The notes under the pieces were generated by a model. That model was given only the letters and a program-made list of their open reading frames with translations, made no database searches and had not been told where the DNA came from. Positions 1-9,347 of a DNA stretch of 60,629 bases are shown here, one piece after another. A program made the position numbers and the translations under genes. Location of the stretch: assembly GCA_028280485.1 (NCBI GenBank), contig JANQLS010000095.1, positions 1 through 60,629 on the forward strand, in the 5' to 3' direction. Every line of letters starts with the position of its first letter. Position 1 is the stretch's first letter. The stretch comes from Planctomycetota bacterium. GTDB lineage: Bacteria; Planctomycetota; UBA8108; JACQVS01.

Positions 1-664
1 AACGTTTCCAACTTTCATCATCAGGCAGGATGGGACCGCCGAGAAGGAGTGTGAGGAAGAAGCGGCGGGACGCGGATTCCTCACGCGAGCGTTCAGCGAG
101 CTCTTAACGTGAGGATCATGTGGGTGGGACAACGCTAATTAACTCTATGATTCGGTTCTTAAAGCTCATGTAAATTTAATTACAACCTGCAAACTAAAGT
201 TTTATTGCCGCCCTTACAGGGCTCGATTCTTAATCAATCCTTTACCCAGGGCGACGCTTCGCTTTGCCCTGGGTTAGGTTATTGCGGGCTTTCAGCCCTG
301 GGTGGGCTCGTCATCTTCTAATTTAGTTAAATGCTAAAGCGTCTTATAAAAATAGATTTCCAGGAAAAGTATGATTCTTGATCATTATTCATTCTAAATC
401 GAAGCATCCCTCATAACTTGTTAAGGCAAGGTGAGTCTTAACACTGAAGCTTACTTTGAAGTCAACAAAGATGCCCCTTTCGACATAAAGACTTTGCTTG
501 GCGAGGAGTGTTTGGAACAAAAACACCACTTTAGTATTTAGGAATAACAGCAAAGAGTCAGTAATTTTAACTGTTGCAACCGCAACAGGATCCCCTTGAT
601 AATATTAATCTCTAATCTATCCCAGCATAAATAATCCTCGTCTTGCTAAAAAGGTAAAAGATCC
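1..664. other. Intergenic left edge with palindromic elements, no supported gene
   Basis: I see no complete gene here. The stretch holds the palindromic element at 245-298, described separately. On the minus strand, the first ~105 bases from the window edge have an open frame that could encode a signal-peptide-like segment, but it has no usable start codon, so I do not call it. The last ~150 bases before 665 are AT-rich and presumably hold the promoter of the esterase gene. An AAGG at about 651-654 could serve as its ribosome binding site. Confidence 0.5.
245..298. repeat. Palindromic repeat, CCCAGGGC family (copy 1)
   Basis: Two hairpins lie in tandem. The first, at 245-273, has arms CCCAGGGC and GCCCTGGG. 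The second, at 286-298, has arms GGGCT and AGCCC around a TTC loop. The same two modules occur in inverted order at 48112-48165, so this is a dispersed intergenic repeat. It could act as a terminator or RNA-processing site, but nothing in the sequence decides this. Confidence 0.8.
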
Positions 665-1807
665 ATGCGCTGTTTTTATTCCCATATTAGGTTGACTCTT
701 CAAATTCCACTTCGTTTATCAAGTCTTACTCTTCTTTTGGGTGTGATTGTCGCATTAAGCTCCAGTACACATTGTCGAGCGGAAGGAAAACTCAAAGTCT
801 TCATCCTTGCCGGGCAGTCCAATATGGAGGGCCATGGGAATATGTTCTTAAATGAAAGAACTTTGAAGAGGCTCAAAGAGAACAAGACATTTGATCGGGA
901 TAAGCACAATTACTTAGATTATCTCGCCAAAAAATCAGAAAAGAAAAACCAATACAAACATCTTCTCAACTCGGATGGTTCTTGGTCATCGAGAGATGAT
1001 GTTTGGTTTTACTGGAAGAAAACGGGACACCGAGGTCCTAGGGTCAAAGGGGATTTAACCGTAGGCTACGGAGCTGGGGACAGAAAAGATAAAATAGGTC
1101 CTGAGCTTCAATTCGGCCATCTCTTGGGAAATCACTACAAAGAACCCGTGTTGTTAATCAAAACGGCTTGGGGAGGAAAAAGCTTGGCGGTTGATTTTCG
1201 ACCTCCGAGTCGAGGAATACCTTCGGATAAAAAATTGAATCTACGTTTAAGTCAAATCAATGAACAAAATAAAAAGCGCAAACGACCTCTGCGAACTCTT
1301 GAGGAACTCAAAAAGGAGTACGGCCATTACTACCGATTGATGCTTCAAGAAGTCGATGAGGTTTTAGGAAATTTAAAGAAGGAATTTCCCAAGTACGATG
1401 AAAAAGCGGGATATGAAATCGCTGGTTTCGTTTGGTTTCAAGGCTGGAACGATGGAGGATCAAAAGAATATGCAAACGAATACAAGGTCAATATGATTCA
1501 CTTGGTGAAAGACCTTCGGAAGAAATTTGGCGATATCCCTTTTGTTGTGGGGACGAGCGGTTTCGGGAAAAATGCTCCGAGCCGTCGTGATGGCTGGGTG
1601 AACCAATTACGTGAATTAGTCGAGCCAGCTCAAATTGCAGCGTGTAAAGAACTCGACCGAACCGAAGCCTTCGAAACGGGTGATTGTCTGATTCCTCATA
1701 AGGATCGAACCTCGAACCGAGGCATCCATCACTGGTTCAATAGCGCCGAAACCTATTTTTTGATCGGGGAAGGTTTGGGGAAGACGATGCTGAAGTTGCT
1801 GAAGTGA
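665..1807 (+). CDS. Secreted SASA-family carbohydrate esterase (sialate O-acetylesterase-like)
   Basis: The 380-residue protein starts with a hydrophobic signal peptide (about residues 12-39). The mature part begins directly with the SASA/DUF303 block: residues 50-53 are GQSN, in the setting LAGQSNMEGHG, where Ser52 is the expected nucleophile. A WFQGWND block near residue 259 and a late histidine (HHWFNS, about residue 358) fit the rest of the family's SGNH-like catalytic set. Members remove acetyl groups from sugars, and in Planctomycetes they are often secreted and linked to sulfated or acetylated polysaccharide use. The substrate cannot be read from the sequence. The gene is convergent with the LRR lipoprotein gene, with only 4 bp between the two stop codons. 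Confidence 0.85.
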   Translation: MRCFYSHIRLTLQIPLRLSSLTLLLGVIVALSSSTHCRAEGKLKVFILAGQSNMEGHGNMFLNERTLKRLKENKTFDRDKHNYLDYLAKKSEKKNQYKHLLNSDGSWSSRDDVWFYWKKTGHRGPRVKGDLTVGYGAGDRKDKIGPELQFGHLLGNHYKEPVLLIKTAWGGKSLAVDFRPPSRGIPSDKKLNLRLSQINEQNKKRKRPLRTLEELKKEYGHYYRLMLQEVDEVLGNLKKEFPKYDEKAGYEIAGFVWFQGWNDGGSKEYANEYKVNMIHLVKDLRKKFGDIPFVVGTSGFGKNAPSRRDGWVNQLRELVEPAQIAACKELDRTEAFETGDCLIPHKDRTSNRGIHHWFNSAETYFLIGEGLGKTMLKLLK

Positions 1808-1811
1808 TTTA

Positions 1812-2981
1812 TTACTTAAATTTCCCCTGGTCGTATTGAGCCCAAAACTGAGCGGGCGGCATCCGTTCTTCTAAATTGATTCCTAGTTCACGGACGGTCG
1901 ATCCTTCTTGCGTGGATTTTAAGCGAAACTTATTCAAGCCCTTTTCGATTAAGCCGGGAGAAAAAATGAGGCGGGTAAGAGGGAGGTTCAATGTGGGGGT
2001 GAGGTCGTTGACTTGTGATTCGCCGATGTGGAGGCGTTGAAGGGTCGTTTTCTCTAATGCAGAGATGTCGTGGACTCGCGTTCGGTGAAGAGTCAAGCTA
2101 ACCAATTGAGAGCAGGATTGAAGGGGGGAGATGTCAGTGACCTCCGTTTCGCTGAGCCAAAGCATTTTGATGGGCGTTCTTTTCAATGGGCTCAAGTCGC
2201 TTACTCGCGTACCGACGAGATTGAGTTCTTCTAAGGGCATACCGTCCAAAGCTGCGATACTCGAGACTTTGGTTTGATTCAAGTACAAGGTCTTGAGCAA
2301 GGCCCCCTTCAAAGGACTCAGATCAGAAACCTGAGTTTCATCGAGATAAAGAGCTTGTAAGGGCATTCCCTCTAAGGGGCTCAAATCGAAGACTTGAGTC
2401 TTAAGCAAATCCAATGCTTCAAGTTGCATACCCTTGAGAGGACTCAAGTCCTTAACGTTTGTGCCAGGAGCGATGAGGTTCTTTAAAGGCATACCCTTCA
2501 GTGCGCTTAAATCCGAAACAGGGTTTGCGGTTAAGTTGACCCCGATGAGTTGCAAGCCATTCAGAGGGCTGAGGTCTTTCACTTCGCAGGCTTTAAGATC
2601 GACTGCGATGACCTTTGTTCCATCGGAGTGAATTTTTGCCATACCCGTGTAGGATGGATTGGCAGCTTTCAGCTTCTTGTGAAGCTCTGCTTCTAAATCG
2701 ACTTCAGGTTCCGTCGAAGTTGGAGGGGAGACTGGTGTGACCGATTCGGGCTGAGTGATCTGCTCACCTGAGTTTTCTTGAGGGGATGGGTTTGTGGGCG
2801 AGTTCTCTTGGGGGATCGGTTTTTCGATTTTGGGCTGAACAGCTTGAGGACCGGGTGGCTGCTGGGTTTGAACCTGAGGGTCAGGCGCATCCCCTGGAGT
2901 ACAGCTTGAAATGAGTGTAAGCATACTGCTCAGGAGAATGAATCGAATGAGGTTTGCTGGAATTGAGGAGTGCATCTTCAA
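1812..2981 (-). CDS. Leucine-rich-repeat lipoprotein
   Basis: The 389-residue protein has a lipoprotein signal peptide with an ISSC lipobox (Cys27). A Pro/Gln/Glu-rich linker follows (about 28-100). Roughly ten leucine-rich repeats of 20-21 residues then run from about 120 to 350, with the pattern DLSPLKGMPLKxLxLxxTxV. This is the LRR type found in planctomycete surface proteins and likely serves protein-protein binding at the cell envelope. The first codon is TTG, with AAGGA seven bases upstream. An ATG two codons later (2975) is the alternative start, but its spacing to the same Shine-Dalgarno is long. No enzymatic domain is visible. Confidence 0.8.
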   Translation of the reverse strand: MKMHSSIPANLIRFILLSSMLTLISSCTPGDAPDPQVQTQQPPGPQAVQPKIEKPIPQENSPTNPSPQENSGEQITQPESVTPVSPPTSTEPEVDLEAELHKKLKAANPSYTGMAKIHSDGTKVIAVDLKACEVKDLSPLNGLQLIGVNLTANPVSDLSALKGMPLKNLIAPGTNVKDLSPLKGMQLEALDLLKTQVFDLSPLEGMPLQALYLDETQVSDLSPLKGALLKTLYLNQTKVSSIAALDGMPLEELNLVGTRVSDLSPLKRTPIKMLWLSETEVTDISPLQSCSQLVSLTLHRTRVHDISALEKTTLQRLHIGESQVNDLTPTLNLPLTRLIFSPGLIEKGLNKFRLKSTQEGSTVRELGINLEERMPPAQFWAQYDQGKFK

Positions 2982-3097
2982 TGAGAGTTCCTTTATAACT
3001 ACACTTTACTTTTTTGAGTTGGGGAGGACTCGCTCGACCAGCGGGCCTTCAGCCGGATCCATTAGCATAACGATTCTCTAGAGGAAGGGACAAGGGT

Positions 3098-3940
3098 GTG
3101 CTTGTCGATAATGTCGAGTTTATTATATTAGGCTCAGGAACTTCAGCGGGAGTGCCCATCATCGGTTGCGATTGTTGGACCTGCACTTCGAAAGATCCTC
3201 GAGACCGTAGAACTCGCCCGGGAGCCTGTCTGAAAATCTATGAATCGACTGGGGCCTATCGAGTTTTATTGATCGACACAACGCCGGATCTCAGAGAACA
3301 GGTTTTAAATCAGGGCATCTCGCGACTCGATGCCATCCTTTACACTCACAGTCATGCCGATCATATATTCGGTCTGGATGATGTGAGAAGATTTAACGCT
3401 CTTATGGGGCAGGAGATTCCCATTTATGGAGATACTCAAACCCTCGAAGAATTAAGACGAATCTTCCAACATATTTTCGCGCCAGAACTCAATGTCAACC
3501 AATCTTGGGTCGCTAAGCTTCAAGCCCATACGATCAAGGCCTTTGCGCCCTTCGATCTCTATGGGCTGCGATTCACTCCGTTAGATCTTCTCCACGGTAA
3601 CCTGCCGGTATTGGGATATCGAATTGAAGCCTTGGATGGGCAGGGGGGGATATCTGAGGTTCAACCCGGACCCTTGCCCCTCGCTTATTGTACCGATGTT
3701 TCGTTGATTCCTGAGCCCACTTGGGAACATTTGGAGGGATTGAGAACGTTGATCTTGGACATGCTTCGCCCGAAGCCCCATCCGACACACTTAAGTTGTG
3801 ATCAAGCCATTGAGATTGCGAAGAAGGTTCGAGCCCTACAAACTTATTTCGTTCATATGACTCACGATATTCGGCACGCCGAATTTGATGCCATATTACC
3901 AGAGGGGATGCAGTTGTCTTATGACGGATTGGTACTTTAG
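3098..3940 (+). CDS. MBL-fold metallohydrolase, PhnP-like
   Basis: The 280-residue cytoplasmic protein has the metallo-beta-lactamase metal motif THSHADH (about residues 84-90). It opens with a strand-turn, GSGTSAGVP, followed by a CDCWTC cysteine cluster, which is characteristic of the PhnP/phosphodiesterase branch. Later metal ligands fit CTD (about 206) and VHMTHD (about 252-257). Relatives hydrolyse cyclic phosphodiesters, and the exact substrate here is unknown. The start is GTG, chosen because GAGGAAGGGA lies just upstream (3081-3090). The stop TAG is the first triplet of the TAGCCAAATTC palindrome that follows. Confidence 0.88.
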   Translation: MLVDNVEFIILGSGTSAGVPIIGCDCWTCTSKDPRDRRTRPGACLKIYESTGAYRVLLIDTTPDLREQVLNQGISRLDAILYTHSHADHIFGLDDVRRFNALMGQEIPIYGDTQTLEELRRIFQHIFAPELNVNQSWVAKLQAHTIKAFAPFDLYGLRFTPLDLLHGNLPVLGYRIEALDGQGGISEVQPGPLPLAYCTDVSLIPEPTWEHLEGLRTLILDMLRPKPHPTHLSCDQAIEIAKKVRALQTYFVHMTHDIRHAEFDAILPEGMQLSYDGLVL

Positions 3941-4110
3941 CCAAATTCGCCAGAATTTGGAGCGACAAACGCTAAATCAAAGTCATCTGTAGAGACGTCC
4001 GTGGTGGACGCCCGTTTCCCAAACGGTGGAACCAGTAACTTATAAAACCAAATGGCGAGTCCAGGAATTGGGCAGGGACGAGGCCTGCCCCTACAAACGA
4101 GATGGGCTAC
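3937..4110. repeat. Intergenic repeats: one TAGCCRAATTC palindrome and one GTAGRGRC long-range hairpin
   Basis: A short palindrome, TAGCCAAATTC to GAATTTGG, occupies about 3938-3960 and includes the stop codon of the MBL gene. A degenerate copy of the long-range element lies at 3988-4095: TGTAGAGACGTCC with a GGACGCCC partner, then ~50 bases, then GGGCAGG with CCTGCCCCTACA. The outer arms TGTAG and CTACA still pair. See the better-kept copies at 15491, 18426 and 21138. Confidence 0.7.
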
Positions 4111-4118
4111 ATCTTTCC

Positions 4119-5549
4119 CTACACCAACAACTCGTGAATCACCTCACCGTGAACATCGGTGAGGCGCATGTTCCTCCCGCCGAAGAAGAATGTCAGCTTC
4201 GTATGATCTAAGCCGAGTAAGTGCAAGATCGTCGCGTGTAGGTCATACATTTCTACTTTTCCTTCAACCGTGCGGTAACCGTACTCATCGGTCACTCCGT
4301 GGATGTGACCTCCTTTAACTCCACCGCCCGCCATCCAGATGGTGAAGCCGAAAGGGTTGTGGTCGCGGCCATTGGATCCTTGGGCGAAGGGAGTTCTTCC
4401 GAACTCGCCAGACCAAACCACGAGGGTTTCGTCTAAGAGTCCACGCTGTTTTAAATCTTTTAAAAGGCCCGCGATGGGTTGGTCGACCGCTTTGGAGTTT
4501 TCACGATGGTTTTTAACCAATCCACCGTGAGCATCCCAACGGTCGTTCCCCGGGATACGAGGGCAAGTAAGTTCGATGAAGCGTACTCCTCGCTCGACCA
4601 TCCTCCGAGCGATCAAGCATTGTCGAGCGAAGGTTTTAGTGGGGCCATAGTTTGAGTTAATACCATAGAGCTCTTGGATATCTTTCGATTCTCCGCTGAC
4701 TCGCACGAGATCGGGAACGGTGGTTTGCATCTCTTTAGCCAACTCATAGTTCTTAATCGCGGTCTCTAAAGCATCTGTTTTCCCGTAACGATTGAGAACT
4801 TTAGAATCGAGTTTTTTAATTAAGTTGAACTTACGATCCTGTATCAAGATGTCTTTTTCTTGAGGGCGAATGTTGGCGATGGGATGGTCTTGAGGCTTAA
4901 AGATCGTTCCTTGATAGCTCGCCGGTAAGAAGCTACTTCCAAAATTGTCAAGTCCACCGGAGGGGATCAACCCACCGTTGATCACGATGTAGCCGGGAAG
5001 ATTTTGGTTTTCGCTTCCCAGGCCGTAGCCTAACCAGGCGCCCATACTGGGTCGTCCCTGTTGACCGAAGCAGGTGTGTAGAAAATAGTTGGCGGTCTGG
5101 TGCTCGGAAAACTTTGAAACCATCGACCTCACGATGCAGAGATCATCGACCATCTGCCCAACATGAGGGAACAGATCGCTGACGGGGATATCACTTTTGC
5201 CGTAGCGTTTGAATCCCCAGGGCGATTTGAGGGTTTTACCGATGTTGTTGAACTGAGTAGGTTCAATTTTCGCTTTAAACTTCTGACCGTGCTCTTTATC
5301 CAATCGAGGTTTGGGATCGAAGGAATCCACTTGGGAAACCCCGCCATCCATATAGAAGAAGATCACACTCTTCGCTTTGGGTTTAAAGTGAGTGGGTTTC
5401 GGAGTTAAGGGGCCACCCGGTCTCGCGAAAGTGGGATCGGCGAGCAAAGCTGATAGGGCTAATGCACCGAAGCCACAAGAACTCTGTCGGAGGAAATCTC
5501 TACGCGAAAATGGAGGTAGGCTGAATTGATTACAGGCGTTACTAGTCAT
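4119..5549 (-). CDS. DUF1501 family exported protein (sulfatase/alkaline-phosphatase-like fold)
   Basis: The protein begins with a twin-arginine leader (SRRDFLRQSSCGFGALALS), which predicts Tat export. The body carries DUF1501 landmarks: FFYMDGGVSQVDSFDPKP near the N-terminus, GRDHNPFGFTIWMAGGG, and a C-terminal LHLLGLDHTKL. DUF1501 belongs to the alkaline-phosphatase-like superfamily and in Planctomycetes is almost always coupled to a DUF1549/DUF1553 cytochrome-like partner, as here. The function of the pair is not established. I place the start at ATG 5549, 8 bp after the partner's stop, with GGAAC just upstream. An in-frame ATG at 5615 lies inside the partner gene and gives no sensible leader. 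Confidence 0.88.
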   Translation of the reverse strand: MTSNACNQFSLPPFSRRDFLRQSSCGFGALALSALLADPTFARPGGPLTPKPTHFKPKAKSVIFFYMDGGVSQVDSFDPKPRLDKEHGQKFKAKIEPTQFNNIGKTLKSPWGFKRYGKSDIPVSDLFPHVGQMVDDLCIVRSMVSKFSEHQTANYFLHTCFGQQGRPSMGAWLGYGLGSENQNLPGYIVINGGLIPSGGLDNFGSSFLPASYQGTIFKPQDHPIANIRPQEKDILIQDRKFNLIKKLDSKVLNRYGKTDALETAIKNYELAKEMQTTVPDLVRVSGESKDIQELYGINSNYGPTKTFARQCLIARRMVERGVRFIELTCPRIPGNDRWDAHGGLVKNHRENSKAVDQPIAGLLKDLKQRGLLDETLVVWSGEFGRTPFAQGSNGRDHNPFGFTIWMAGGGVKGGHIHGVTDEYGYRTVEGKVEMYDLHATILHLLGLDHTKLTFFFGGRNMRLTDVHGEVIHELLV

Positions 5550-5557
5550 TGTTCCAA

Positions 5558-8500
5558 TCAGTTGATGTAGATGAATTCCTTGAAATTGAATAAAGCATGG
5601 CACAATTGACTCCACGCTTCTTCACTACCCAGAGAGGGACCTTTTTCACCATCGATTTCTGTTAAGAAGTCGAGGCAGGCTTTCAGTTCTTCCTTATCCG
5701 GTGCTCGAGAAAAAATCTCCTGGTAAGCGCGATGGATTAAAATCGTTTTTGAGTTTTTAGATCCCTCGGTTGGGGTGAGAAGATTTTTAGCCCATAGTTT
5801 AGCTTGATCGTGAACAAACGGATCGTTCATCAGGATTAAAGATTGAGCCGATGAGTTTGAAACGTTGCGCTTTCCGATCGTCGCGAAGGGAGTGGGTTTG
5901 TCGAAAGTATTCAGGAAGTGAGAGATGTGATTTCGCCTCACCTTAACGTAGATACTTCTTCTTCCTTGACCGTCCCGAGGGCCGGAGTGACGGGGACTTC
6001 GATTTCCTCGCATGAAGGGAGTGATCTCAACCTCCACACTGGGTCCGAAGAGTCTTTTATCTAAGCGCCCTGAAATGTACAGGAGGCTGTCACGAATATT
6101 CTCACCGGTTAAGCGACGAATGTTCATTCGATGGTAAAGCTTGTTGGTGGGGTCGATCTCCAAGGCTTTGTCGTTCGGTTGACTCGACATGCCGTAAGAG
6201 CTCGATAAGACGATGTTTTGAATCAATTGTTTGATCGACCAACCTTCTTTTTGAAAGCGCTTGGCTAGGTGATCGAGAAGTTGGGGATGCGTGGGTTTAA
6301 AACCCATAGCTCCGAAATCATCGACGGTAGAAACGATGCCTTGTCCCATCAGGTGGCTCCAAACTCGATTGACAATGACTCGAGTTAATAAAGGGTTCTC
6401 GGCGCGAGTTAGTTCTTGTGCGAGCTGAAGGCGGCCGCTTCCCGTCGCTGGATGTCGGATCGGCTGATCAGGACGTTGAAGTGCGGTGAGGATTCCCCGT
6501 GGGACTGTATCGTCACTTCGAGTGCTTGCATTACCTCGATAGTGAAGGGGCTCTTCCTCGCCACTACCGTCCAGTAGGGCCAATACGAAAATCGGGTTGG
6601 GGATTTGTTTCTCTACTTTCTTTCTGGATTGAATAAAGACGTTCATCTTTCGAGCCCAACGATCTCGAATCTTACTATCCGATTCCGTTTGAAGTTGTTT
6701 CCCTACTCGAAGGAAGTAGTTCAAGATTTGGGCTTGAGCCTGAGCGAGCTCTTTATGAGCAGACTTAGGCTTGGGCCAATCAGTGACCGATTTGAGGAAC
6801 ACTTCTTGAAAGAGCGCTAAGGTCTCTTGCGTGCTCTTCAGGGTTTTGGAGCCGAGGGCTTGTCGGAGAGCTTCGTTAGCTTTGAAGATATCTTTCGGTC
6901 GACCTTGATAGAATCGAATCTCTCGGAGTGAGAAGTCTTTCTTCGGCTTGAATTCAACGTGAACCCGGTGGCCGATGTAATCTTTAACATTATGGCCGTG
7001 CCAGCCAAATCCATTTGGGCTCTTGATTCTTTGTTTTACGATACCATGAAGAGGGCCAGCGACGACGCGATGGGAATCGACCGCCAGGAAGACTTCAGCT
7101 TCGCCTTTGAAGTTGTACCAGAGAGTGTCGGAGGTGACTTCAAAAGTGCGAGTCCGATAGAAGCCTGAGAATCGTTTGGTTAAACGATTGCCTTGGGCTT
7201 CGTCCTCTTCAACGATACGTTGAATGGGATTCTGAGGATCTTCGGTGAAGATAATCGTTCCGGTAGGTTGGGGGCTCGAATTGAATTTGTACCCGGCGGT
7301 GATCCAATCTTCTTTACCTAAGTGATCGAAATCTATTACCAGGTCTTCAGCTTTTTGGGGGCGTTCCGTTCGAACGTAGTTTCGTTCCCCTTTTTCGAGG
7401 GTGATCGCGATAGGTTGTTTTTCAAAGGCTTCGCGAGTCGATTTTGTTTTTGCTTTCCAGGAATCTAAAATCTGTTTCTGGGTTTTTGGGATGGTTTCTG
7501 CTTCAGTTTGTGAGGCGATCTTCACTAAGGGGTGAAGAAGGTGAGCATCATCCTTGAGAGCTTTTTCGATTTCTTTCTTCCAGAATTCGATTTGGGGTGG
7601 AGGGATCTTTGTCTTTTCGGTCTTAAGAAGAAGCTGGCTCATCATCTCGCCCCAGCGGGCGATTTGATTCTTAAAGAGTAGGCTTTGATTCACTCTCGAA
7701 ACAGCCTGAATTCTTTTGTCTGCCAAGTTTAAAAAATCGTAGGCCTTTTTCTGTGCTTCTGGGTCGGAAACATCAGCTAGCTGATAGCTCGAGCTTTGAA
7801 GGTAGCCGTACATCGCGTAGTAGTCTTCGTGGGGGATAGCATCGAACTTATGGGCATGACACCGAACACAGCCGAAGGATAAACCCAGGAATGCTTTAGA
7901 AAACACATCGAGTTGATTTGCCATCCGTTCGGCTTCATCGCCTCGAATATCGACAGGACTGTGAGTCGCATCGTGAAGTTGCCAAAAACCAGTTCCCTGA
8001 ATGGATTGATTTGTTTTCGTTTCGGCGTCGATACGGGGCTTTTGAATCAAGTCACCCGCGATGTGCTCCGTGACAAAGGTGTTGTAGGGGACATCTTGAT
8101 TGAAAGCACGAATGGTGTAGTCACGGTAACGCCACGCGTTGGGCATGCTGTAATCTTGTTCGTGACCTCGAGTTTCGGCGTAGCGCATCAAGTCGAGCCA
8201 GTGTTGGGCCCACTTTTCTCCGTAATGGGGAGAATTGAGTAAACGCTTAACTGCGTTCCTTCGAGCTTCGGGCGAAGGATCTTTAACGAAGGCTTTAACA
8301 TCTTCGGGCCTTGGAGGTAAGCCCGTTAAGTCGAAAGTGACCCTTCGGATCCAGGTTCGGGGGGAAGCCTCCGGGGCAGGTTGAAGCTTTTTCGATTCCA
8401 ATCGATTTAATATGAAATAATCGATGGGATCTTTCGCCCAAGACTTGTTTTTGACTGCAGGCAATTTGGGTGATACCGCAGGTTTCCATGACCAGTGAGC

Positions 8501-8980
8501 TTGAGCTCTCTCTTGGACATCGAATTCATCTTCACTTTTTTTAGCTTTTAGATTCGTTCTGGGGTCGGGGGCACCTCGTTGAACCCATTCCACCAAGAGG
8601 GCAATCTCGTGGTCTGGTAGCTTGGACTTGGGTGGCATTTGGAGTTCTGAATTTTGGTAGGAGACCGCCTGGATGAGTAAGCTCTTCTCGGGATCCCCCG
8701 GAATGATAGTGGGGCCACCATCGCCACCTTTTTTCCAACCGGCTTTTCGATCGAGAAGGAGATGCCCCTTAACTTTTTTACCTTCTGAATGACAACTGTA
8801 GCAACGGTTGATCAGCAAGGGGCGGATTTTACTTTCAAAGAAAAGAGAATCCTCTTTGCTGAGTTCTTCTGCTTTGAGATTCGTAAAGCTTGCACAAGTT
8901 AATAGCAGAGCCAAAATCACCTGAGTGAGAGTTCGGCGAACCTTGATAACTTTAATCATTTGAAATCGTTTGAGTTTCAT
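5558..8980 (-). CDS. PSCyt1 cytochrome + DUF1549 + DUF1553 exported protein
   Basis: From ATG 8980 the protein has 1140 residues. A signal peptide comes first, then a planctomycete cytochrome c-like domain with one CxxCH heme site (CYSCH, about residues 60-64). DUF1549 follows (motif HYGEKWAQHWLDLMRYAET), then a long middle section with a jelly-roll-like segment and coiled stretches. The C-terminal DUF1553 includes NRVWSHLMGQGIV and RRLTGENIRDSLL. The protein probably works in the periplasm with the downstream DUF1501 protein, and an oxidoreductase role is only inferred from the heme site. The open frame extends to 9085, but that extension reads through an intergenic palindrome at 9020-9045 and would bury the signal peptide, so I reject it. 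Confidence 0.88.
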   Translation of the reverse strand: MKLKRFQMIKVIKVRRTLTQVILALLLTCASFTNLKAEELSKEDSLFFESKIRPLLINRCYSCHSEGKKVKGHLLLDRKAGWKKGGDGGPTIIPGDPEKSLLIQAVSYQNSELQMPPKSKLPDHEIALLVEWVQRGAPDPRTNLKAKKSEDEFDVQERAQAHWSWKPAVSPKLPAVKNKSWAKDPIDYFILNRLESKKLQPAPEASPRTWIRRVTFDLTGLPPRPEDVKAFVKDPSPEARRNAVKRLLNSPHYGEKWAQHWLDLMRYAETRGHEQDYSMPNAWRYRDYTIRAFNQDVPYNTFVTEHIAGDLIQKPRIDAETKTNQSIQGTGFWQLHDATHSPVDIRGDEAERMANQLDVFSKAFLGLSFGCVRCHAHKFDAIPHEDYYAMYGYLQSSSYQLADVSDPEAQKKAYDFLNLADKRIQAVSRVNQSLLFKNQIARWGEMMSQLLLKTEKTKIPPPQIEFWKKEIEKALKDDAHLLHPLVKIASQTEAETIPKTQKQILDSWKAKTKSTREAFEKQPIAITLEKGERNYVRTERPQKAEDLVIDFDHLGKEDWITAGYKFNSSPQPTGTIIFTEDPQNPIQRIVEEDEAQGNRLTKRFSGFYRTRTFEVTSDTLWYNFKGEAEVFLAVDSHRVVAGPLHGIVKQRIKSPNGFGWHGHNVKDYIGHRVHVEFKPKKDFSLREIRFYQGRPKDIFKANEALRQALGSKTLKSTQETLALFQEVFLKSVTDWPKPKSAHKELAQAQAQILNYFLRVGKQLQTESDSKIRDRWARKMNVFIQSRKKVEKQIPNPIFVLALLDGSGEEEPLHYRGNASTRSDDTVPRGILTALQRPDQPIRHPATGSGRLQLAQELTRAENPLLTRVIVNRVWSHLMGQGIVSTVDDFGAMGFKPTHPQLLDHLAKRFQKEGWSIKQLIQNIVLSSSYGMSSQPNDKALEIDPTNKLYHRMNIRRLTGENIRDSLLYISGRLDKRLFGPSVEVEITPFMRGNRSPRHSGPRDGQGRRSIYVKVRRNHISHFLNTFDKPTPFATIGKRNVSNSSAQSLILMNDPFVHDQAKLWAKNLLTPTEGSKNSKTILIHRAYQEIFSRAPDKEELKACLDFLTEIDGEKGPSLGSEEAWSQLCHALFNFKEFIYIN

Positions 8981-9019
8981 ATTACTCGCGTTGACGGTTT
9001 GTTTCGCTTCGAAGGCCCT

Positions 9020-9132
9020 GTAGCCGAATTGGTAACATTTTGGCCATCTTGAGAAGGTGATGGTGCTGATGTTTAACCCATTCATTTATTGGCGAAATTT
9101 GATCCGGCTGAACTTTAACAAGTTCGGCTACT
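9020..9132. repeat. TAGCCGAATTC palindrome pair upstream of the DUF1549 gene
   Basis: Two inverted copies of the short palindrome lie between the divergent genes. The first is GTAGCCGAATTG to TTTTGGCC at 9020-9045. The second, in the opposite orientation, is GCTGAACTT to AAGTTCGGCTAC at 9107-9132. Each can fold alone and the two can pair with each other. Unlike most copies in this window, this pair sits at gene starts rather than at gene ends. Confidence 0.65.
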
Positions 9133-9347
9133 GCTTAATTATAAGAGTCCTGCATTCCTAATTGAAGATTCAATCGGGTCTTCCGGGAGCTCAATTCGAT
9201 TATTTGTTTCAGAAAGCTATTTTCATTTTGACACTTTTCTTGATCTTGCGTTCTAGTGAGGTCGATAAACCCTGTAATCCAGTGGATGACTTCACGGGAT
9301 GACCTTGTCATTCTTTCCTCAGCTTTAATCTACGAACCGAAGGCAAA

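Noticed and set aside
1..105. An open minus-strand frame at the left edge, with a hydrophobic, Arg-rich peptide
   Set aside because: No usable start codon in frame. It is cut by the window edge and could be a repeat fragment.
8981..9085. An N-terminal extension of the DUF1549 protein to 9085
   Set aside because: It translates an intergenic palindrome and would place the signal peptide far inside the protein.
9228..9256. TTGACA with 17-bp spacing to TTCTAG as a sigma-70 promoter for the PQQ gene
   Set aside because: The -35 is perfect, but the -10 matches poorly. I could not support it further.
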